Of a DNA stretch of 64,000 bases, positions 9,861 to 18,395 are shown one piece after another. Where the stretch lies: assembly GCF_004421105.1 (NCBI RefSeq), contig NZ_CP038033.1, forward strand, positions 949,659-1,013,658. Direction: 5' to 3'. Numbering within the stretch: the first letter of the stretch is position 1; each line of letters opens with the position of its first letter. A program made the translations under genes and the position numbers. The notes under the pieces are model-generated. The model was not told the origin of the DNA. It searched no databases and saw only the letters and a program-made list of their open reading frames with translations. This DNA comes from Nitrosococcus wardiae (lineage in GTDB: Bacteria; Pseudomonadota; Gammaproteobacteria; Nitrosococcales; Nitrosococcaceae).

Positions 9861-10922
9861 TTAGTCGGTTTTACCTTGCAGCTGTTCCCAGGCAAGCCGG
9901 GCAAGGGCAGCGGCTGGGGCATGGTCAGCGCTCAGGTAGGCCTGTAGGTTAGTTTCTAAGGCGGTAGCAAAATCCCTGTAGGGGCGATGAAGCCGCCGAG
10001 CACATTCGGCAGCGAGGAAACGGCCTATTCCCGCACCAATAATGGGGGCCTCTGGCGAAAGCTCTGCCTTCGAGAGCACCTGGAAGCTGGCCTTGGTCAG
10101 TTGCTGACATTGTCGCTCAGCAAAGTAGGCCGCTAACCCCTGCCAGGTTTGGAGGGGCCAATGTTTGCTATCCGCCCCTACCATTCGGGCTAGGCGCCGA
10201 GCGCAGTCTTGCGGCTGTTTGCCTTGATTATCGGCGCTTGGATGAAGATCCACACCTGCTGAAAGCCAGCCCAATAGATGATAGACATCGGCTGTAGTGG
10301 CAAAGTATTCGGCGGCTAACCGCACCCAGTGTCCTTCCAGGGGGACTTGCCGGGCTAAGGCCATAAGGGGGGTGCGTATCACCCCGCTATAGAGCAGCTC
10401 ACCACTCCTAAGGCGTTCCTGATCATTGTTGCCGTGAGGGCAGGGACTCCCCTCCCTGCAGGGAATGAGATCGCTGGTGGTGCTGCCAATGTCCAGGAAT
10501 AGTCCCTGAATCCAATGTCGGGCCGCTAACTGGCTAGTGGCAAGATAGTTAGCGGAAGCAATGGCTTCTGTATACTTGAGTGCTTGCTCCAGCGGGATGA
10601 GCCCTTGCGCCCCAGTGAATACGTATATCGGTATATCCTGAAAATGCTGTGAGGTATATTCTAGGATCTTGATGACCCCTTCATCCCGGTCGTTAAATAA
10701 ATCAGCCAGTTCTCCGGTCATGGTAATGGCGGCCAAACGACCCTTATCTCCTAGTTCAATCTCCATTTGGCTGAAAGCCTGTGTTAATTTTTCTAGGCCT
10801 TGCCAGAGGGGACAGGGGAGTTGAGTGCATGCCGTAATTCGACCCTGGGAATCAGTCAATGCTGCTTTGAGATGGGCACCGCCAATATCCCAGCCGCTAA
10901 CAGTGAGTTGCTTGGATAGCAA
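9861..10922 (-). CDS. Hydantoinase/oxoprolinase-like H4MPT-cluster protein (MfnF-like)
   Basis: Protein of 353 aa with an actin-like/hydantoinase-A fold. Seen: GWDIGGAHLKAAL (10-22), LFLDIGSTTSDLIP in the middle and a GAGIGRFLAAECARR motif near the C-terminus. In methanogens the related MfnF joins the furan diphosphate to gamma-glutamyl-tyramine; bacterial homologues occur in H4MPT-linked C1 clusters. The 5' end overlaps the upstream ATP-grasp gene by 26 bp, so the two are translated from one message. The chemistry in this organism is inferred. Confidence 0.78.
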   Translation of the reverse strand: MLSKQLTVSGWDIGGAHLKAALTDSQGRITACTQLPCPLWQGLEKLTQAFSQMEIELGDKGRLAAITMTGELADLFNDRDEGVIKILEYTSQHFQDIPIYVFTGAQGLIPLEQALKYTEAIASANYLATSQLAARHWIQGLFLDIGSTTSDLIPCREGSPCPHGNNDQERLRSGELLYSGVIRTPLMALARQVPLEGHWVRLAAEYFATTADVYHLLGWLSAGVDLHPSADNQGKQPQDCARRLARMVGADSKHWPLQTWQGLAAYFAERQCQQLTKASFQVLSKAELSPEAPIIGAGIGRFLAAECARRLHRPYRDFATALETNLQAYLSADHAPAAALARLAWEQLQGKTD

Positions 10923-11937
10923 GCCCTTCCTCCACCGAAATAGTCACTTTTTGGTTGGGCTGAGGCGGCAATTCTACCGCCTCCATCCCTTTGTGCAGCA
11001 GGGTCATGAACCAGCTAGCAGGGTTCACTCCGTAAACTTCCCGCAACCCTACGTAGCTGGTGGTGAGGCGGGGATTGATTTCTAGCACCACCGGCAGGGG
11101 ACTCAGAACAAGATCCACCCCGACAAAACCCCATAGCCCAGGGAGGACGCTGGCAATGGTATCGGCGAGGCCTTGGAAGATTTTGCGATCCAGTCGCTGA
11201 TACTCCATACCATTGACCGTAATGCCGGTAAGGCGCATTGCGCCATTTTCAATCTGGATCTGTTGGTGATTCCCGCACAATAAATGGGCTTCGGCTTCAG
11301 CACAGAGCAGAGAGAGGCTGGCTGCTGTTCCCTGGATATAGGGTTGGACAATTTGCTTTTCCCAAGTCTCGGAAGGGCTTTGCTGTTTCCAGGTGTTTAG
11401 CGCGGTAGCGTTCTCAAAATATAGAACATCGGTACCCCCTGCACCATCATCGGGCTTGCAGATCAGGGCGCCTGCTGTAAAAGTATCAGGTTGCCAATCC
11501 CTAAGCCAGACTGTGGGGGCGGTGGTGAGTCCTGCTGCAGCCAGATATTCGGCAGTCCGGGTTTTGCTCGCGGCAATGGCGGTTGCCTCGGGGCGGCAGC
11601 CGAGTAAGCGTTTGCCTGTTTTGAGTACCCAAGACTGAACTTCGGCCAATAGGCCATCGGTCTCTGGAGCAATGGGCAAGACTCCATCCACATAGTCTAA
11701 GCAGGCGAGCCAGCGGCGGCGAAAATCGTCCAAGTCGCGAACATAGTGGCAGCGGTGGGTATGAGGGGGAATGTCTAGGCGGAAATCCCGAAGAATAACG
11801 GGCTGTACCCCTTGATTTCCTGCCAAGTCGTTGAGCAACGCTTGCAGCATGGCATTGCCTTCTCTCACCAGATGGTCGGGTAAAGGCTCTGTACAGAGAG
11901 CGCCGCTGGTGATGTGTTCATAAACTAGGATTTTCAT
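10897..11937 (-). CDS. ATP-grasp ligase of the methylofuran pathway (MfnD-like)
   Basis: ATP-grasp protein (346 aa) beginning KILVYEHITSG, the start typical of this family. Seen: the ATP-binding ICKPDDGAGGTDV loop (about 159-171) and metal/ATP residues in LEINPRLTTSYVGL (about 285-300). The methanogen relative MfnD ligates glutamate to tyramine; in bacterial methylofuran tyrosine replaces tyramine, so a tyrosine/glutamate ligase is likely (inference). First gene of a minus-strand unit and divergent from the HisA-like gene, with a 53-bp shared promoter region. Confidence 0.78.
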   Translation of the reverse strand: MKILVYEHITSGALCTEPLPDHLVREGNAMLQALLNDLAGNQGVQPVILRDFRLDIPPHTHRCHYVRDLDDFRRRWLACLDYVDGVLPIAPETDGLLAEVQSWVLKTGKRLLGCRPEATAIAASKTRTAEYLAAAGLTTAPTVWLRDWQPDTFTAGALICKPDDGAGGTDVLYFENATALNTWKQQSPSETWEKQIVQPYIQGTAASLSLLCAEAEAHLLCGNHQQIQIENGAMRLTGITVNGMEYQRLDRKIFQGLADTIASVLPGLWGFVGVDLVLSPLPVVLEINPRLTTSYVGLREVYGVNPASWFMTLLHKGMEAVELPPQPNQKVTISVEEGLAIQATHC

Positions 11938-11990
11938 TGTTTAGTATTAGCCTAGGATAGGGTAGGTATTTATTGTAAAGGATTTGCGCA

Positions 11991-12731
11991 ATGAAACTTC
12001 TTCCCGTCCTTGATTTATTGGGTGGGGTGGTCGTCCATGCCAGCGGTGGGCGGCGGGATAGCTATCTGCCCTTAGTTTCTCCCCTTACGCCCGATTCTTC
12101 CCCTTTAGGGGTAGTGGCAGGATTACTGCAGCTCTATCGATTCCCCCATTTATACATTGCCGATTTAGACGCTATTATGGGGCAAGGTGATAATAGCGCG
12201 GTAATAGGGGCTATCGCTGAAAACTATCCTGCCTTGGCCTTATGGGTAGATGCAGGAATAGCCAGCCATAACGCTATAATCCAGTGGCTCGCTCTGGGGA
12301 TAGCACGACCCATTGTGGGAACGGAAACTCTACCCAACTTAGAGTTCTGGCAGATGCTGCAAACCTCCCCTTGGGCGGACCGCTTAGTACTGTCCTTGGA
12401 TCACCGCAGAGGAGAATTTCTAGGTCCTAGGGGATTGGATCAGCAGCCGGAGTTGTGGCCCGAAACGGTCATTGCCATGAGCTTAGATCAGGTCGGAAGT
12501 GGAGAAGGGCCAGATTGGGCTCTCTTGGAACGGCTGAAGCAAAAACGTCCTCAAAGGGGAGAATTATTGGCAGCAGGTGGAGTCCGTTGTCTCAAAGACT
12601 TAAGGCGATTGGCAGCCAGGGGAGTGCAGGGGGCCTTGCTGGCGAGCGCCTTGCATGAAGGGAGTTTAAAGGCGGCAGATATTATAAGAATCGTCCCCTC
12701 TCAAGAGAGGACGATGCCAGATTATTTTTAA
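11991..12731 (+). CDS. HisA/HisF-like TIM-barrel protein of H4MPT cluster
   Basis: A 246-aa protein of the HisA-like beta/alpha-barrel family. Seen: N-terminal KLLPVLDLLGGVVVHA (like HisA strand 1), DLDAIMG in the middle, and a C-terminal phosphate-site AAGGVRCLKDL followed by GALLASALHEG. It is not true HisA: there are no other histidine genes nearby and the context is H4MPT genes. Homologues follow fae in methylotroph clusters (the mch-orf5-orf7-fae-orf17 order), but here the gene is inverted relative to fae. A role in cofactor synthesis is inferred. Ribosome site AAAGGA. Confidence 0.75.
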   Translation: MKLLPVLDLLGGVVVHASGGRRDSYLPLVSPLTPDSSPLGVVAGLLQLYRFPHLYIADLDAIMGQGDNSAVIGAIAENYPALALWVDAGIASHNAIIQWLALGIARPIVGTETLPNLEFWQMLQTSPWADRLVLSLDHRRGEFLGPRGLDQQPELWPETVIAMSLDQVGSGEGPDWALLERLKQKRPQRGELLAAGGVRCLKDLRRLAARGVQGALLASALHEGSLKAADIIRIVPSQERTMPDYF

Positions 12732-12749
12732 TTCAAGGAATATAAGGAC

Positions 12750-13313
12750 TTAGGGGTGAGCCTCAAATGGGTGTTGGGTTTTCCCCTTTTGTTCCACCAC
12801 TTCTGAGGCTTTGGGTTCGCGCGCTACGGCGCGTTTGATAGCCAGCTTGGTGGCTTCGTAATTCCAGTCCTGGATGCGGGTATCATTATCAGCCTTGGAA
12901 TCAATAAAGACGCCTACGCAGATAAAAATATCGTCGGCTTCATTGGCAGGAATCGTCCCGTCTTCAACACAGTCGGCCACCGCCATGGCAACCCCACGCT
13001 GGGCAGGACCAAACATCTGGACGGCCTGCTTGCCGCCTTTGATAGTGACCTTGTTAAACATCACAGTAGCTGGTTTGACCATCAGATTGGGAGCGACCAG
13101 CGCTAGTAAAGAATTATGGCCCTCTTTCTGATTGGTCAGCGCATTGCAGAAGGCATCTTCTGCCGCGCTACCGCGGGGGCCCATGATGATATCAACATGA
13201 GCAACATTTTTTAGATCATTATCTTCAATGACTAGCGCTTCGCCAACGAGTATGCGGTCTACAACGGGCATTTTTTGTTCCCCCCTAGCAAACAGTTTGT
13301 CGAAAAACCCCAT
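12750..13313 (-). CDS. fae: Formaldehyde-activating enzyme
   Basis: Condenses formaldehyde with H4MPT to methylene-H4MPT (187 aa), the entry step of the pathway. Seen: the family core [19 protein letters not shown] (37-49) with the conserved His39 equivalent to the proposed catalytic His, [21 protein letters not shown], and C-terminal [10 protein letters not shown]-like and HPFEAHP motifs. There is a 14-residue N-terminal extension compared with typical Fae; AGGAGA precedes this start, while the internal Met15 also has a GGGGGGAA sequence upstream. Last gene of the long minus-strand C1 operon, convergent with the HisA-like gene. Confidence 0.96.
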   Translation of the reverse strand: MGFFDKLFARGEQKMPVVDRILVGEALVIEDNDLKNVAHVDIIMGPRGSAAEDAFCNALTNQKEGHNSLLALVAPNLMVKPATVMFNKVTIKGGKQAVQMFGPAQRGVAMAVADCVEDGTIPANEADDIFICVGVFIDSKADNDTRIQDWNYEATKLAIKRAVAREPKASEVVEQKGKTQHPFEAHP

Positions 13314-13402
13314 GAGATTATCTCCTACTGGAAATAATAGGCTGCAACGTGTCTAAAAGGACACGCGCCCCTCACTATTGAAGAATCCAAGCAATTAGTT
13401 CT

Positions 13403-14290
13403 TCAAGCCTCCAAAAACTTGAGTTCACTGGTTTGGCATAAAGCTCCTACAAGTAGCGTTGCAGCAGTCAAATCAGCGCTGGTTCCTGGATTAATGAGAT
13501 CTCGCTTAAGGGCTTGATCCCAAGCTCTTAATTTCGTCTCCATCTGGAACCCTGGTCCTTGAATTATAAGCTGTTTTTGTATTTGGGAGGCTTTTTGTGC
13601 AACTTGCGCTGCGACAGTAGCGCCATATTTTCGCCTTACCAGGCTATCTGGGAGAGTAGCGAGAAAGGTAAGATACGCCAATGTGGTTGCCCACTCAATA
13701 TTTTCCCATTTGGCGAACCCTTCAAGCAGGCTAGGTATGCCCAGCTCAAAAATATCCCCAAAGCCACTATGGTATTGCCGCGCGATGTTATCCCACTCGG
13801 CAGCCCATTGCATAGCTTCTAGCAGCGTAACTTGGGGTTCTTCAGCAATGTCGTGTGCTGGGCTATGCCCCATGCCTCCCGGTTGAGCGAGGCGAATCCC
13901 TTGATAGGCTAGGCGGGCATCATCGATGTCCAGGCGGGCCAGCACAGTGGTCAATGCCTGTCTCAGTGTGGCTGGCTTCTCCGCCTCCAATGTGGCCCTT
14001 GCTAAGGGGGAAAATAGCAAGATGATCCCCAGATTGGTATTGGTTTTGACCACGGTTTTGGTTGCTATCACCGCAGCAAGGATGCGCTCACCAACCCCTT
14101 TGCCGGGGATGCTTAATACGGGGGCGATAGCCTGGGCACTGTGCAAAAAGTCCTCTACCTCCATGCCGTGTCCGCGACCATAAGCATTCACATTGCCAGG
14201 CTTGGGTGCTAATACTTCAACTCGGCAAGCCCACTCAATAATCCTTGCTAAGTTTGGCCAGGTGGCTTGAACCCCAGGTTTTGTCACCAA
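13403..14290 (-). CDS. CitG-like triphosphoribosyl-dephospho-CoA synthase family protein (H4MPT cluster)
   Basis: A 295-aa protein of the CitG/MdcB family. Seen: EVLAPKPGNVNAYGRGHGM near residue 25-43 with the PKPGN signature, and PGGMGHSPAHDI near 135. True CitG makes the citrate-lyase prosthetic group precursor, but no lyase genes occur here, and homologues of this gene are a standard member of bacterial H4MPT clusters (orf7). A phosphoribosyl transfer step in H4MPT biosynthesis would fit (inference). The 3' end of the upstream RimK-like gene overlaps its start by 7 bp. Confidence 0.75.
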   Translation of the reverse strand: MVTKPGVQATWPNLARIIEWACRVEVLAPKPGNVNAYGRGHGMEVEDFLHSAQAIAPVLSIPGKGVGERILAAVIATKTVVKTNTNLGIILLFSPLARATLEAEKPATLRQALTTVLARLDIDDARLAYQGIRLAQPGGMGHSPAHDIAEEPQVTLLEAMQWAAEWDNIARQYHSGFGDIFELGIPSLLEGFAKWENIEWATTLAYLTFLATLPDSLVRRKYGATVAAQVAQKASQIQKQLIIQGPGFQMETKLRAWDQALKRDLINPGTSADLTAATLLVGALCQTSELKFLEA

Positions 14291-15195
14291 CCGCTCTGCT
14301 CCAAATAAGGATGCTGGAGACGCTTTAGTAAAGCTTCTGCTAAGGCATTAGCAATATTGACCCCCGTGGTTTGTTGCAGGGCCTTCCAGGAGGGAACGCT
14401 GTTAACCTCTAGAACCTGAAAACCCTTATCTGGAGTTTGGATGATGTCCACGCCCGCATAGTCAACAGCAACCGCCCGGGTGGCTTGGCAGGCTAAGGTG
14501 CCCATTTGCCGATCTAAAGCGGCCGGGAAACATTCAGCTCCTCGGGCAACATTGGTGATCCAGCTTCGACCACGGCGAACCATGGCAGCAATACAACGGT
14601 GGTCGACTACAAAGAACCGCCAATCCTGCCACCTATTGGGCTGAGTGGGGGGTATGAATTCTTGCAAGTAGTAAAGCCCTCCGGTGACCTCGCAGGTCTC
14701 CAGATCAGTGCTCTTTCCTATCCGGGTAATCCCCTGTCCTTGGCAACCAAATAATGGTTTCAGAACGAGCTCATGTTTTTCTTGCTGTGCTTGGGCACTA
14801 ACGAAGCGGGCTTGCTCCCAATCTTCACAAGCCCAGGTACGGGGGGTGGGTACGCCCTTATAGCGTAGGAGCAGTGAAGTTCGCGCCTTGTCTACCGTGC
14901 GTTCAATGGCCAATGGGCTATTCAATACAGGGACCCCCAGTTCGGCCAGAGCGTGCAATATATCTAGCCGTAAGGTGATTTGTTCAAAACTCCCGGCGGC
15001 AATACCGCGGACGATGACTCCATCTGGTAGTTCCGCTCCTATTCCAGGAATATGGAGTCCAGAGGGCCGATCGAGATCAATCCGGCACTGGGCCAAGTTG
15101 GAGCGGATAAGGGTTATCCCATAGGGGGCCAGGGCGGTCTCTAGCTGGTCGCTGTGCCAGCCGTGGCTATCATTAAAGATGACCACCCGTATCAT
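14284..15195 (-). CDS. RimK-like ATP-grasp ligase of H4MPT cluster (MptN-like)
   Basis: A 303-aa ATP-grasp protein of the RimK/MptN group, which add glutamate to acceptor carboxylates. Seen: [11 protein letters not shown] (146-156) as the ATP-binding loop, a DWRFFVVDH strand, and [16 protein letters not shown] near 263 with the metal-binding Glu/Asn pair. It matches orf5 of methylotroph clusters in position, between mch and the CitG-like gene. Overlaps the mch stop by 4 bp. A glutamate-ligation step on the H4MPT side chain is inferred. Confidence 0.75.
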   Translation of the reverse strand: MIRVVIFNDSHGWHSDQLETALAPYGITLIRSNLAQCRIDLDRPSGLHIPGIGAELPDGVIVRGIAAGSFEQITLRLDILHALAELGVPVLNSPLAIERTVDKARTSLLLRYKGVPTPRTWACEDWEQARFVSAQAQQEKHELVLKPLFGCQGQGITRIGKSTDLETCEVTGGLYYLQEFIPPTQPNRWQDWRFFVVDHRCIAAMVRRGRSWITNVARGAECFPAALDRQMGTLACQATRAVAVDYAGVDIIQTPDKGFQVLEVNSVPSWKALQQTTGVNIANALAEALLKRLQHPYLEQSGW

Positions 15196-16181
15196 GAGGA
15201 TAGGCCAAAAGTTTTAGCTAACAACTCAAGGTTCAAGTTGCCTGCCTGGAAACTTTTACCGCTTTTGATCGAGGTCACCAGCACTTTGGCAGGACTAAAT
15301 AGCAGCGGATCGATTTGAAAAAAATCATAGCGATAGGATTTGAATATTTCCGCAAAGGGTCGGCCGTAATCCCGCGACCTGGTACTGGGCATCTGCTCGG
15401 CAAGATCCTGAGCCTCACTATCTTTACAATCCACAAAAAGATGCACTTGGCCGCCAAACAAAATAGCATCATTGGTTCGGCCCATAGCAGTCATAAAATC
15501 CCCCCCTGGTGGTGCTACAGGCGTGACTCCATAGCCATCGACGATCTGTCCCAGGGGAAATTTCAGAGTATGGGCTTTGTGTATAGCCACCTCTAAAACC
15601 CGAATAGCAATTTGCATTACTCCCGCTAAATGGGTTGTCGGGGTCAGGATAAGGGTCAAATTCTCCGGTTTGATTCCACAGGCCGTGGCGATTTTTTCGG
15701 CGATGGCCACAGGGGGATATTGATCCACCTCCATGACTAGACAAGTGGCTTCGGCCTTATCTCGGTAGCCCAACGCTTTGAACAGTTCTTCTTTTCCCGC
15801 TAAAGCGCGTCCCGGCCCTGAGCCCAAGGCATGAAATTTACTTCCCTTTTCGCTTTGGTGGGACAGACTCCAGCCCGCATACTGACTGCCTAGACAACAG
15901 AGGATAGGGGTTGCGGTATGAACATTGACCGACCAGGGCCAAGCCTCAAAACCGCTAATGGTGCCTAAAGTGGCGCAGCCTAAACCCCCCATACAGATTT
16001 CCCCTATCCGTCTGCCTGCTTCTAGACCCCCAGGAGCTTCAATCCCCGCATCCACAACTTGAGTACCGTTATCAAGGTCATGGATCTTGAGTCGAAGGGA
16101 TTCCGCCTCATGAACAAGGCGCTCCACGAAGGGTTGGCAGCTTGCATTAATGCTGGGCCATTGTGCTCCAAGATCGCTCAT
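15192..16181 (-). CDS. mch: Methenyltetrahydromethanopterin cyclohydrolase
   Basis: Interconverts methenyl-H4MPT and formyl-H4MPT in the cytosol. Seen: a full-length protein (329 aa from the ATG used) with [22 protein letters not shown] near the N-terminus (residues 54-75), [24 protein letters not shown], and a GSGPGRALA loop, all family hallmarks. A TTG six bases upstream is possible, but ATG is preferred. It stands in the pntAB-mtdA-to-fae operon, with its stop overlapping the next gene. Confidence 0.95.
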   Translation of the reverse strand: MSDLGAQWPSINASCQPFVERLVHEAESLRLKIHDLDNGTQVVDAGIEAPGGLEAGRRIGEICMGGLGCATLGTISGFEAWPWSVNVHTATPILCCLGSQYAGWSLSHQSEKGSKFHALGSGPGRALAGKEELFKALGYRDKAEATCLVMEVDQYPPVAIAEKIATACGIKPENLTLILTPTTHLAGVMQIAIRVLEVAIHKAHTLKFPLGQIVDGYGVTPVAPPGGDFMTAMGRTNDAILFGGQVHLFVDCKDSEAQDLAEQMPSTRSRDYGRPFAEIFKSYRYDFFQIDPLLFSPAKVLVTSIKSGKSFQAGNLNLELLAKTFGLSS

Positions 16182-16265
16182 AGCCAATTTCTATCATTGA
16201 TTGGGCCGAGGGTGGTAGGAAAATAATAGCCGAAATCTCGGCATGTTGCTTGGTTGTGGGAATCT

Positions 16266-17489
16266 CTAAGCGGGTGTTTTATTTGGAGACAGCAGTTTCA
16301 GCACCTGTTGTTGGCGCCGTCGAATCAGCTGTCGGCATTCTTCGATATTGGCCCCCCTGGCGTGGATGGAACAAATGGGTTCTTCTCGCTCAATCTTGAG
16401 GTTGGCCACTGGGCAGTCATAGCAAAAGGTTGGCCAGACCATATGGGGTGGGATTTGCAATGGATAAGGGGCATAGAGAATGGAAAAGGCGCGGGTGGTG
16501 GTGATGGAGGTAACCCTAAAGGATAAGGGAACCTCTAGACAGGCTTTGACATGGGCGTCAAAGGGGTTAAAGAGATCGTGATAGAGGTCGAGGGAAGCGG
16601 GGGGGCGAGGATTGATTTCTAGGACCTGGATCCCCCCCGGCTCCTGGATAAAATCCAATCCGTTGAGGCCCCGCAGTCCGGTTGCTGTCACTATTGTGCG
16701 GAGATAGCTTTGTAAAAAGGTGGCGGCAGAGGGCGTTAAGTTTAAGGGGGTGGCAACTCCGCCATAACGGTAAGGTGCGGCGCGGGTGGCAGCGGTCCAT
16801 AGGTGGTTATAGCCGAGGATTTGCGTTTCCTTGCTATTGGCGAGAAATAGCACCGATCCCGGTTGCCCTTCTAGCTTCCGTTGATAGTAATAGGGGGGTG
16901 AGGTAGAGGCGCGCCGCTTTTGACTCTCCGGGCGCATTTCTTGCCATCTAACCCGCTTCCCGTGGATTAGTGCCTTGGTCATCGGTAATACATGATGGCC
17001 ACCCGTGCCGCCAATGGCCTTGCGCAGCCATCCGTGGGTAGGATCAGGGGGGGAGAAGCGGATTTCCGGTGCTGGAATGGCGAGTTTCCACAGCAAGGAG
17101 AAAAAACGGCGAGGATCGTTAAGCAGGCGAACACAGTGGGGTCTATTACCTAATAATACTCCCCACTGAGTCAATTCTTCCATGAACTCAGGGCGGTTTT
17201 CAAAGCCACTCCCAAAAACCAGGCCCACCGGGTTGGTTTCTGTCCTGATGAGCTGAGCTATCCTCTGGCGCCAATGCTCATCATCAGCGCCGGGGGGGAT
17301 CTGGACCCAAGCTGAGGCAACCTGCCGGGTTTCTCTGTCAGCGTAGCAGTCAGCAACCAACACGCGGTATCCGCCAGCGGCGGCGGATTGGGCTAGTGCG
17401 CGTCCGCTGGTACCCAGAATGAGGATGGGGTGGGCCAGATCCCATTTTCTTGGGTTACAGCAGGTTTCGAGCTTGCTTGAAAGCGTCAC
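16266..17489 (-). CDS. ATP-grasp protein of H4MPT cluster
   Basis: A 407-aa ATP-grasp family protein. Seen: ILILGTSGRALAQSA near residue 22 (nucleotide-fold N-domain), an ATP-loop GGTGGHHV near 160, and LEINPRPPASLDLY near 292. A C-terminal segment has FCYDCP, a second Cys in EEPICSIHA and a basic tail. Homologues appear in H4MPT clusters and are annotated only as ATP-grasp proteins; the ligated substrate is unknown to me. The start is GTG and lies inside the 3' end of the decayed mtdB (35 bp overlap), so expression may originally have been coupled to mtdB. Confidence 0.7.
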   Translation of the reverse strand: MTLSSKLETCCNPRKWDLAHPILILGTSGRALAQSAAAGGYRVLVADCYADRETRQVASAWVQIPPGADDEHWRQRIAQLIRTETNPVGLVFGSGFENRPEFMEELTQWGVLLGNRPHCVRLLNDPRRFFSLLWKLAIPAPEIRFSPPDPTHGWLRKAIGGTGGHHVLPMTKALIHGKRVRWQEMRPESQKRRASTSPPYYYQRKLEGQPGSVLFLANSKETQILGYNHLWTAATRAAPYRYGGVATPLNLTPSAATFLQSYLRTIVTATGLRGLNGLDFIQEPGGIQVLEINPRPPASLDLYHDLFNPFDAHVKACLEVPLSFRVTSITTTRAFSILYAPYPLQIPPHMVWPTFCYDCPVANLKIEREEPICSIHARGANIEECRQLIRRRQQQVLKLLSPNKTPA

Positions 17490-18170
17490 GAAAATCTAAA
17501 CAGACCGGTTATTGAGTGTCTAGCAAGGCCCGTAGAAGTGTTTGCTGCAGTTTATATTTCACATCTCCAACGGCCAGGGCACCGATGCCTACCGCTCCTG
17601 TTGCGCCTGAGGCATATTTAAGCGGTGCGCCGAAATCTTTAAGTTTTATGCCTTCAATTTATACTCGTTAGCTTTTTCTAAAGCAGTATCAATGGAGAGA
17701 TGGTCCACCAAGTGAGTATCGGCTCCTGCAAGGGCGGCAATAATACCGGTAGCTATCCCCATCGGGCCGGTGCCACCGAAAACCACGGCCCGGCAGCCTT
17801 TTAATTCAGTCTCATGTTTGGCTTTGAGTTCTTTTTCCACACAGGCGACGAGGGCAGCGGCAGTAGTGAAGGCACCACTAGGGTCGGTCAGTATTGAAAC
17901 CTCAAAAGGAGGAACCATGGCATTTTTTGCCGCCTCCAGCATTTCCAGCGCCAGGCCGATGTCTCGTCCACCCAGGAAAATTGCAGTTCGCTTTACTCCC
18001 CCTGGACCCCGGGAGAAGATGGTATCCTGTACCAGACCATTGATTTCCTCAAGTTTGACATGGGGGTAGGGAACAATCACCTCAAATCCCGTATCCACTG
18101 CCATGTTGATGTCAAACGGGCTGACATGGGGCATGGGGTCTAGCATGTGAATGATAGAGCGTTTTTCCAC
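17455..18170 (-). pseudogene. mtdB: Decayed NAD(P)-dependent methylene-H4MPT dehydrogenase (mtdB)
   Basis: The first 174 residues match the N-terminal part of MtdB: a start of MEKRSIIHMLDPMPHVSPFD type, IFSRGPGGVKRTAIFLGGRD, and the VVFGGTGPMGIATGI dinucleotide-site loop. The frame then stops at 17646. In another frame the C-terminal part resumes: GAVGIGALAVGDVKYKLQQ, LLDTQ, a TAA at the place where the family has Glu, then PVCLDFRDAFKQARNLL to a natural end. Against a family length near 290 residues, about 55-60 residues of the middle are deleted. So there is a deletion/frameshift plus a GAA-to-TAA nonsense change. mtdA nearby is intact. Confidence 0.88.
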
Positions 18171-18243
18171 GGAGCACCCTCCTCCATTATTAGGGTTGGG
18201 CCTTTACCAATGTACTTTATAGCATTTCCCGTTTAAAGGAGGT

Positions 18244-18307
18244 CTAAAGAGCTTGGAGTAAGCGTGACCAGACACGCTGTCTGGAAGCTCGACGCCGGCG
18301 TCTTTAG
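18244..18307. repeat. Nested palindromic intergenic element
   Basis: Between the RFAP synthase gene and the mtdB remnant. Outer arms CTAAAGA (18244-18250) and TCTTTAG (18301-18307) enclose GAGCTT/AAGCTC (18249-18254, 18285-18290). They also enclose a perfect hairpin CCAGACA-CGC-TGTCTGG (18268-18284) and a perfect 12-bp palindrome GACGCCGGCGTC (18291-18302). No T-run follows on either strand, so it does not look like a classic terminator; a dispersed palindromic repeat is more likely. Confidence 0.6.
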
Positions 18308-18395
18308 CTCAAGCCCGGAGTGCTAGTCTGAATCCTTCACTTGGACAGGCAGGAAAAAAAGCGGATATTTTATCTAGTCGGGGGTAATATTCGAT

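Noticed and set aside
11991-12731. Genuine histidine-biosynthesis HisA
   Set aside because: No other his genes nearby, the start and active-site regions diverge, and H4MPT clusters carry this HisA-like relative.
17646-18170. A short functional MtdB of 174 residues
   Set aside because: Half of the substrate domain is absent, and a recognisable C-terminal remainder follows in another frame with its own nonsense codon.
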